NCBI GenBank assembly: GCA_001898625.1
Contig: MKUP01000033.1
Coordinates: 506,684-570,683, forward strand
DNA length: 64,000 nt
Direction: 5' to 3'
Source of the DNA: Burkholderiales bacterium 67-32
GTDB lineage: Bacteria; Pseudomonadota; Gammaproteobacteria; Burkholderiales; Burkholderiaceae_B
Every line of letters begins with the position of its first letter. The first letter of the stretch is position 1. The notes beneath the pieces are model-generated. The model worked only from the letters and a program-made list of their open reading frames with translations, ran no database searches and was not told the DNA's origin. This document shows, one piece after another, positions 59,525-64,000 of the stretch. A program made the translations under genes and the position numbers.

Positions 59525-60058
59525 TCAGTCGTCGCGGTTCGGATCGAGACCGGGGAACAACACTTCGGTGAAGCCGAACTTCGAGAAATCCTCGATGCGC
59601 GACGGGTACAGGCGTCCGATCAGGTGGTCGCATTCATGCTGGACCACGCGTGCGTGGAAGCCGTCGGCCACGCGATCGATGGGGACGCCGGCGGGATCGA
59701 CGCCGGTGTAGCGGATGGCAACGTATCGGGGTACCGCCCCGCGCAGGCCCGGCACCGAGAGACAGCCTTCCCACCCCTCTTCCTTTTCTTCGGACAGGGG
59801 CGTGATGACGGGATTGATGAGTATGGTGCGCGGCACGGCGGGGGCATCGGGATAGCGCTCGCTGCTGTCGAAGCCGAAGATCACCACCTGCAGGTCGACG
59901 CCGATCTGGGGCGCGGCCAGCCCCACGCCGCCGGCGGCCTCCATCGTATCGAACATGTCCTGGATCAGCGCGTCGAGCGCCGGAGTGCCTGTCTCCTGGA
60001 CCGGCTTGGCGACGCGCAGCAGGCGTTCGTCGCCCATCTTCAATATTTCGCGGATCAT
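59525..60058 (-). CDS. def: Peptide deformylase
   Basis: This 177-residue metalloenzyme removes the N-formyl group from new proteins. All three motifs are present: GGVGLAAPQ (43-51), EGCLSVPG with metal Cys99, and QHECDHLIG with His141, Glu142 and His145. It is not next to fmt as the housekeeping copy usually is, but next to cardiolipin synthase, so it may be a second deformylase. ATG 60058 has only a weak AGGGC upstream. Confidence 0.93.
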   Translation of the reverse strand: MIREILKMGDERLLRVAKPVQETGTPALDALIQDMFDTMEAAGGVGLAAPQIGVDLQVVIFGFDSSERYPDAPAVPRTILINPVITPLSEEKEEGWEGCLSVPGLRGAVPRYVAIRYTGVDPAGVPIDRVADGFHARVVQHECDHLIGRLYPSRIEDFSKFGFTEVLFPGLDPNRDD

Positions 60059-60081
60059 GGAACTGCCCTGGAACGGTCCTG

Positions 60082-60098
60082 CCGGGCCCTTTGCCCGG
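60082..60098. terminator. Short GC hairpin upstream of the deformylase gene
   Basis: CCGGGC-CCTTT-GCCCGG forms a perfect 6-bp stem with a five-base loop between Bug 7 and the deformylase gene. It has no T-run on the minus strand. It may add to termination of the Bug 7 unit or simply be part of the deformylase leader. Confidence 0.35.
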
Positions 60099-60141
60099 GG
60101 GGTGCCTATCCGGATTGTGCCAGATCGGCACCGCCGCGACG

Positions 60142-60169
60142 CCCGCCGCCGTCCTGCCACGGCGGCGGG
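60142..60169 (-). terminator. Terminator-like hairpin after Bug 7
   Basis: CCCGCCGCCG (60142-60151) and CGGCGGCGGG (60160-60169) form a perfect 10-bp GC stem with an eight-base loop, eight bases beyond the stop of the minus-strand Bug 7 gene. There is no T-run, so it would depend on the stem alone or act as a 3'-end stabiliser. Confidence 0.5.
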
Positions 60170-60176
60170 TGGACGC

Positions 60177-61163
60177 TCAGGCGTCGGCCTTGATGCCGGC
60201 CTGCCGGATCAATTGCGTGGTGGCGACCGCCTCGTCCTGGACAAAACCCGCGAACTGCGCCTGCGCCATCGGCGCGGGTTCGGCGCCCAGGGCCTCGATC
60301 CGGCCGCGCACGTCGTCGGCCCCCAGCGACTTGACCGTATCGTCGTGCAGCCGCGCGACCACCGGCCCAGGCGTGCGCGCGGGCAGGAACAGCCCCACCC
60401 AGAAGCGGTGGTCGGCATCGGCGAAACCGGCCTCGGCCGTCGTGGGCACGTCGGGCAGCACGGGCGAGCGGCGCGGCGCGCCTATGGCCAGCGCGGCCAG
60501 GCGCTTGTCGCGGATGAACGGCACCGCCACCGCCAGCGGCGCGACGAACCAGTCGAGCAGCCCGCTCATGACGTCCGTGAGGGCCTGCGGCGTCCCCTTG
60601 TAGGGCACGTGGGTGACGGTGATACCGGTGGCGATGCGGAATTTCTCGCCGGCGATGTGCGAGGCGCTGCCGTTGCCCGAGGAGCCGTACATGAACTTGC
60701 CCGGCGCGGCGCGCGCCTTGTCGACCAGATCGCGCAGCGACCGGAAGCCCTTGTCGGGCGCCACCACGATGACGTTGGGCATGGACGCCAGCATGGTCAC
60801 CGGGATGAAATCCTTGATGGTGTCGTACTTCAGGCCCGGATACAGCGCGGCGTTGGCGACGTGGCCCGCGGAGTGGATGAGCGCGGTATAGCCGTCGGGC
60901 TGCGCCGAGGCCACCTGCGTGGCGCCTATGGTGCCGCCCGCCCCGGGCCGGTTGTCGACGATGACGGGCTGGCCCAGCGATTGCTGCAATCGGTCGGACA
61001 GCAGGCGCCCGATGACGTCGGTGGTGGAACCGGCGGTGAACGGGATGACCAGCCGTACCGGCCGGGCCGGATAGGCCGCCTCGGCCAGCACGCGGCCCGG
61101 TAGCACGGTGGCGGCGCCGGCCAGGGCCGCCCATTTGAACAAGTCTCGGCGTTGGGTATTCAT
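60177..61163 (-). CDS. Bug/TctC-family solute-binding protein with a twin-arginine signal (Bug 7)
   Basis: This 328-residue receptor begins [19 protein letters not shown], a twin-arginine type signal (RR-x-LF-K), unlike the plain Sec signals of the other Bug proteins here. The mature protein has loop 1 [20 protein letters not shown] and loop 2 [10 protein letters not shown]. It lies 41 bases after the MDR oxidoreductase gene on the same strand and belongs to the intradiol dioxygenase unit, so its ligand may be an aromatic acid or a ring-cleavage product. Confidence 0.9.
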   Translation of the reverse strand: MNTQRRDLFKWAALAGAATVLPGRVLAEAAYPARPVRLVIPFTAGSTTDVIGRLLSDRLQQSLGQPVIVDNRPGAGGTIGATQVASAQPDGYTALIHSAGHVANAALYPGLKYDTIKDFIPVTMLASMPNVIVVAPDKGFRSLRDLVDKARAAPGKFMYGSSGNGSASHIAGEKFRIATGITVTHVPYKGTPQALTDVMSGLLDWFVAPLAVAVPFIRDKRLAALAIGAPRRSPVLPDVPTTAEAGFADADHRFWVGLFLPARTPGPVVARLHDDTVKSLGADDVRGRIEALGAEPAPMAQAQFAGFVQDEAVATTQLIRQAGIKADA

Positions 61164-61204
61164 GTTGTGTCTCCTCGGTGGTTCATCGGGATCGTGCGTC
61201 GGCG

Positions 61205-62209
61205 TCAGGCCGCCAGCACCAGGCGCTGCGGCGAACCGTCCAGCGTCCGGCGGTAGGCCTCGACCGCGCGCTCCAGCGGCAGCACGCAGGCCTCTTCGAC
61301 CGGAAAGGCGCGCAGCGCCCCCGACTCGAAATCCGGCAGCAGTTCGCGCAGGACGCCGGCGCTACGGCTGGCGTCGAGCTTCAGGCTGTCCACGCCCAGC
61401 ATCTGCAGGTTGCGCCGGTAGAAAGCCATGATGTCGAAGGGCACCACGCGTTCCGGCGACGAGATCAGGATCTGGCTGCCGCCCGTGCGCAGCGCCTCGA
61501 GCGTCGCGGCGAAGTACGGCGAACCGACGGTGTTGTAGGCGATGTCCACGCCCTGCCCGTCGGTAAGCGCCAGGATGCGCGCGGCCAGGTCGGGTCGGGT
61601 GCCGTCCAGCAGCTCGACGGAGCCGGACGCGTGGCCTTCATAGCGGCCGGCATGGCGTTCCACGCCTATCACCGATGCGCCCAGGCGCGAGGCCAGCTGT
61701 ATCGCGGCCTGGCCGACCTTGCCGTGGGCGCCCAGCACCAGCACCGTCTGTCCCGGGCCGCGCAGCCCAGCCCGCCGCCATCCCTCGTGGGCGGTGACGA
61801 AGGGCACGCCCGCGGTGGCCGCCGAGGCCATGGGCATGGCGTCGGGCTTGCGCACCAGCGCCGCCACCGGCAGCACCAGGTGGCTGGCGTGGGTACCGTC
61901 CCGGGTGATGCCCAGGTCGCCTCCGGTGCCCCAGACCTCCACGCCCAGCCACTCGCCCGGCCCGGCCACCACCTTGCCCGCGTAGTCGCGGCCGGGCGTG
62001 CGTGGCCAGACGGCGTAGGGCATCATGCCCATGGCCGCCTTCACGTCGCTGGGGTTGATGGCCGCCGCCCGAACCTCCACGATGGCGTGGCCGGGAGGCG
62101 GCGCCGACAGGGCGCCGCGGGCGATGTCCAGCGGCAGCGACTCGGGGGTATCGCCGCGCGCCAGCAGGCGCAAGGCACGGGTTTCAATCTGCATGATTGC
62201 GTTCTCCAT
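61205..62209 (-). CDS. Medium-chain (MDR) quinone-oxidoreductase-like dehydrogenase
   Basis: This 334-residue NADPH-dependent oxidoreductase has the MDR start INPSDVKAAMG, GRDYAGKVV, and the Rossmann motif VLVLGAHGKVGQAAIQLA. The catalytic zinc Cys/His set is absent, so it belongs to the zinc-independent quinone oxidoreductase branch and probably reduces a quinone or enone. ATG 62209 is used; ATG 62194 is a good alternative with GGAG upstream. It follows the intradiol dioxygenase gene by ten bases. Confidence 0.87.
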   Translation of the reverse strand: MENAIMQIETRALRLLARGDTPESLPLDIARGALSAPPPGHAIVEVRAAAINPSDVKAAMGMMPYAVWPRTPGRDYAGKVVAGPGEWLGVEVWGTGGDLGITRDGTHASHLVLPVAALVRKPDAMPMASAATAGVPFVTAHEGWRRAGLRGPGQTVLVLGAHGKVGQAAIQLASRLGASVIGVERHAGRYEGHASGSVELLDGTRPDLAARILALTDGQGVDIAYNTVGSPYFAATLEALRTGGSQILISSPERVVPFDIMAFYRRNLQMLGVDSLKLDASRSAGVLRELLPDFESGALRAFPVEEACVLPLERAVEAYRRTLDGSPQRLVLAA

Positions 62210-62219
62210 GATGTGGGCC

Positions 62220-63146
62220 CTAGCGCAGCGGCGGGACCGGCATGCGCGTCTCGCCCGGTTCGAGCTTGAGTTCCACGTCGAGCCGGTAGCCGCCGGCGCC
62301 GTCGGGCATGAAATCCCTCAGCAGCGACCCCACCGCGCCGAAGGCGGCGTCCTCGTAGGCATAGGGGTCCAGGGCGTCGAAGATCTGCGTGGTCAGCACC
62401 TTGTGGCCCGGTGCCGCCGCGATGAAATGCAGGTGGGCCGGCCGCATGTGGCCGCGCCCCTGCAAGGCCAGCAGTTCGCCGCACGGGCCGTCTATGGGCA
62501 CGCCATAGCCCGAGGGCTTCACGCTGTCGAACCAGAAGCATCCGTCGGCGTCGGTCTCGAACACCGCGCGCAGGTTCATGTCCTCCTGTCCGGGGTCCTG
62601 GTTCTCGTACAACCCGCTGGGCGCCGCCTGCCAGGTCTCGATCCGCGCGCCGGCCAGCGGGCGTCCGTCCAGGGACACGACCCGGCCCCGCACGTGCAGC
62701 GGGACGCCGCGGGTATCCGCGCTGGCGATGCGGCTGCCGTTGGGCCGCACGGGCTGGCGGGCGCGCCAGAACGGACCGATCAGGGCCGGCTCGGTGCCGC
62801 CCGCCGCCAGCACGGCCTTGGCGTCCATCAGCAGGACCAGGGTCGCGAGCCCCAGGATGTCGGCCAGCAGGATGCCCTCGTGGCGCTTGTCGTGGGTGGC
62901 CTGGCCGACGCGCACACCGAAGTCCAGGCCCTGCTGCAGTTCGGCGTAGGTCAGCTGCACCTCGGCGGCGAAGGCGTGCAGGTGCGTGATCAGCGACGCC
63001 AGCACGGTGCGCAGGCGGGGATCGTGCGTGCCCGCATTGGCCTCCAGCACGGCCCGCAGCAGCGCGGCCGGCGTGGCGGGAATGGTCTTGGACCGGGGCT
63101 CGCCGGTTGGCGCGGGCGAGGAAAGCTGAGCCTGATCGGATGTCAT
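62220..63146 (-). CDS. Intradiol ring-cleavage dioxygenase (catechol/hydroxyquinol 1,2-dioxygenase-like)
   Basis: This 308-residue non-heme iron(III) enzyme splits a catechol between its hydroxyl groups. An N-terminal helical dimerisation part (residues 25-110) precedes the beta-core with iron ligands Tyr in SGLYENQD, Tyr in PSGYGVPIDGP, and two His in MRPAHLHFIAAA. ALIGPFWRARQPVR and VRGRVVSLDGRPLAGARIETWQA are typical. The helical N-terminus places it with catechol/hydroxyquinol rather than protocatechuate enzymes. It is flanked by Bug genes and an MDR oxidoreductase. The direct product would be a muconate or maleylacetate-type acid. Confidence 0.9.
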   Translation of the reverse strand: MTSDQAQLSSPAPTGEPRSKTIPATPAALLRAVLEANAGTHDPRLRTVLASLITHLHAFAAEVQLTYAELQQGLDFGVRVGQATHDKRHEGILLADILGLATLVLLMDAKAVLAAGGTEPALIGPFWRARQPVRPNGSRIASADTRGVPLHVRGRVVSLDGRPLAGARIETWQAAPSGLYENQDPGQEDMNLRAVFETDADGCFWFDSVKPSGYGVPIDGPCGELLALQGRGHMRPAHLHFIAAAPGHKVLTTQIFDALDPYAYEDAAFGAVGSLLRDFMPDGAGGYRLDVELKLEPGETRMPVPPLR

Positions 63147-63219
63147 GGCGGAAACCTGTGAACGAGTGGGGGCGGCCGCCCGCGGCATGCCGCGGCGGTG
63201 GCGACCGTCGTGGAAACTG

Positions 63220-64000
63220 TCAGTCGACGCGGATATGGGCGGCCGCGGCCACCTCGGCCCAGCGCGGCGCCTCGTCGGCCACGCGGACGGCCAGGGCCTC
63301 GGGTGTACTGGCGACGACCTCGAAACCCTGGTCGCCGGCCTGCTTGCGGACGGCCGGCAGGGCCAGGATGCGGCGCACTTCGCTGCCGAACCGGCGCACC
63401 GCGGCGGCGGGCGTGCCGGCCGGCGCGAACAGCGCCTGCATGGTCTCGGAGCGATAGCCGGGATAACCGGACTCGGCCACCGTGGGCACGGCGGGCAGGT
63501 CCGGCCAGCGCGCCTCGCCGCCGACCGCGAGCGCGCGCAGGGTACCCGCCGCCAGGTGGCCGCGCGCGGCCGGCAGCGCGGTCAGCGCGCACTGCACTTC
63601 ACCGCTCAGGGCCGCCTGCACGGCCGGCGCGGCGCCCCGGTAGGGCACGTGCGTCAGCGTGACGCCAGCGCGCCGCCAGAGCAGCTCGCCGCCCAGATGC
63701 ACGCTGTTGCCGTTGCCCGGGCTGGAGTAGTTCAACGCGCCGGGCTGCCGGCGGGCTGCTTCGATCAGGTCGGCCAGGGTGCGCAGGCTGCTGGAGGCGT
63801 TGACCACGATCACGTCGGGCGAGGTCACGGCCAGACAGACCGGCGCGAACTGCCGCACCGGATCGTAGGGCGGCTTGTCCGGCGCCACGGCGGGGTTGGT
63901 CAGGAAGGCCGAGGACACGAACAGCAGCGTATGCCCGTCGGGCGCGGCATTCGCGACCGCGGCGATGCCGATGTTGCCGTTGGCGCCCGAGCGGTTGTCC
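63220..64000 (-). CDS. Bug/TctC-family solute-binding protein (Bug 8, partial at the window edge)
   Basis: The C-terminal 260 or so residues of a Bug protein are present; the frame continues past position 64000 toward its start. Visible parts are DNRSGANGNIGIAAVANAAP, PDGHTLLFVS, YDPVRQFAPV, loop 2 SSPGNGNSVH, HVPYRGAAPAVQAAL and the end AAAAHIRVD. It is upstream of the intradiol dioxygenase gene on the same strand and is the second Bug gene of that unit. Loop 1 and the signal peptide lie outside the window. Confidence 0.9.
   Translation of the reverse strand, partial: DNRSGANGNIGIAAVANAAPDGHTLLFVSSAFLTNPAVAPDKPPYDPVRQFAPVCLAVTSPDVIVVNASSSLRTLADLIEAARRQPGALNYSSPGNGNSVHLGGELLWRRAGVTLTHVPYRGAAPAVQAALSGEVQCALTALPAARGHLAAGTLRALAVGGEARWPDLPAVPTVAESGYPGYRSETMQALFAPAGTPAAAVRRFGSEVRRILALPAVRKQAGDQGFEVVASTPEALAVRVADEAPRWAEVAAAAHIRVD

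Noticed and set aside
1-64000. CRISPR arrays, tRNA or rRNA genes, insertion sequences and prophage genes
   Set aside because: Reading for evenly spaced direct repeats, cloverleaf-like arms, conserved rRNA segments, transposase or integrase motifs and phage proteins gave nothing.

Overview
The window is 64 kb of very GC-rich DNA, about two thirds or more G+C by eye, with strong G/C at third codon positions. The gene content points to a betaproteobacterium of the Alcaligenaceae, close to Bordetella or Achromobacter. The main reason is the number of Bug/TctC-type periplasmic solute-binding proteins: seven complete and one cut by the right edge, each beside different catabolic enzymes, the arrangement typical of that family. 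This assignment is from memory of gene families; no database was consulted. I saw no rRNA, tRNA, CRISPR array, insertion sequence, integrase or phage gene. No gene-free stretch exceeds about 210 bases; the longest are 40803-41008 and 14154-14326.

Layout. 1-2333: end of a small membrane protein, an unknown membrane protein and an MFS transporter. 2334-3442: hairpin-rich junction and Bug 1. 3586-9396, minus: a tight operon of alpha/beta hydrolase, aryl-CoA/AMP ligase, VOC protein, salicylyl-CoA-hydroxylase-like FAD monooxygenase, then a TetR regulator, behind a promoter that carries a palindrome. 9551-18497: soluble hybrid histidine kinase, glutathione transferase, BetT-type transporter, Bug 2 with a RidA protein, Crp/Fnr regulator, cyclopropane fatty acid synthase, TauE/SafE permease. 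18508-23852, minus: LysR, Bug 3, dienelactone hydrolase, M28 peptidase and DadA-like oxidase. 23980-27800, plus: D-glutamate cyclase-like protein, Bug 4, Asp/Glu racemase/maleate isomerase-like protein, LysR. 27839-33441: Cys/Met-metabolism PLP enzyme, second hybrid kinase, small ferredoxin, and a divergent LysR/3-hydroxybenzoate 6-hydroxylase pair. 33547-42088: PepSY membrane protein behind a likely Fur box, aldo/keto reductase, thioesterase, beta-hydroxyacid-dehydrogenase-like protein, a NarL-type two-component pair and a lipoprotein. 42070-47345, minus: ABC importer with two luciferase-like flavin monooxygenases, probably for organosulfur or a related xenobiotic. 47485-55376: aldo/keto reductase, then Bug 5 with two amidohydrolases under TetR control, and Bug 6 with a TauD-type dioxygenase under a divergent LysR. 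55488-60058: LysR, LldD-type dehydrogenase, lipoprotein, cardiolipin synthase, peptide deformylase. 60177-64000, minus: Bug 8 (partial), intradiol dioxygenase, MDR oxidoreductase and Bug 7.

Taken together this is a catabolic and accessory region. Small regulator/binding-protein/enzyme modules for aromatic acids, amino-acid-like compounds and organosulfur compounds sit side by side, with genes packed by 4-base stop/start overlaps inside operons and antiparallel 3' overlaps between convergent genes. The strongest candidates for something undescribed are the aryl-CoA module at 3586-9461, the D-glutamate-cyclase/racemase module at 23980-27800, and a 31-codon mini-ORF joined by GTGA overlaps at both ends (51080-51175).
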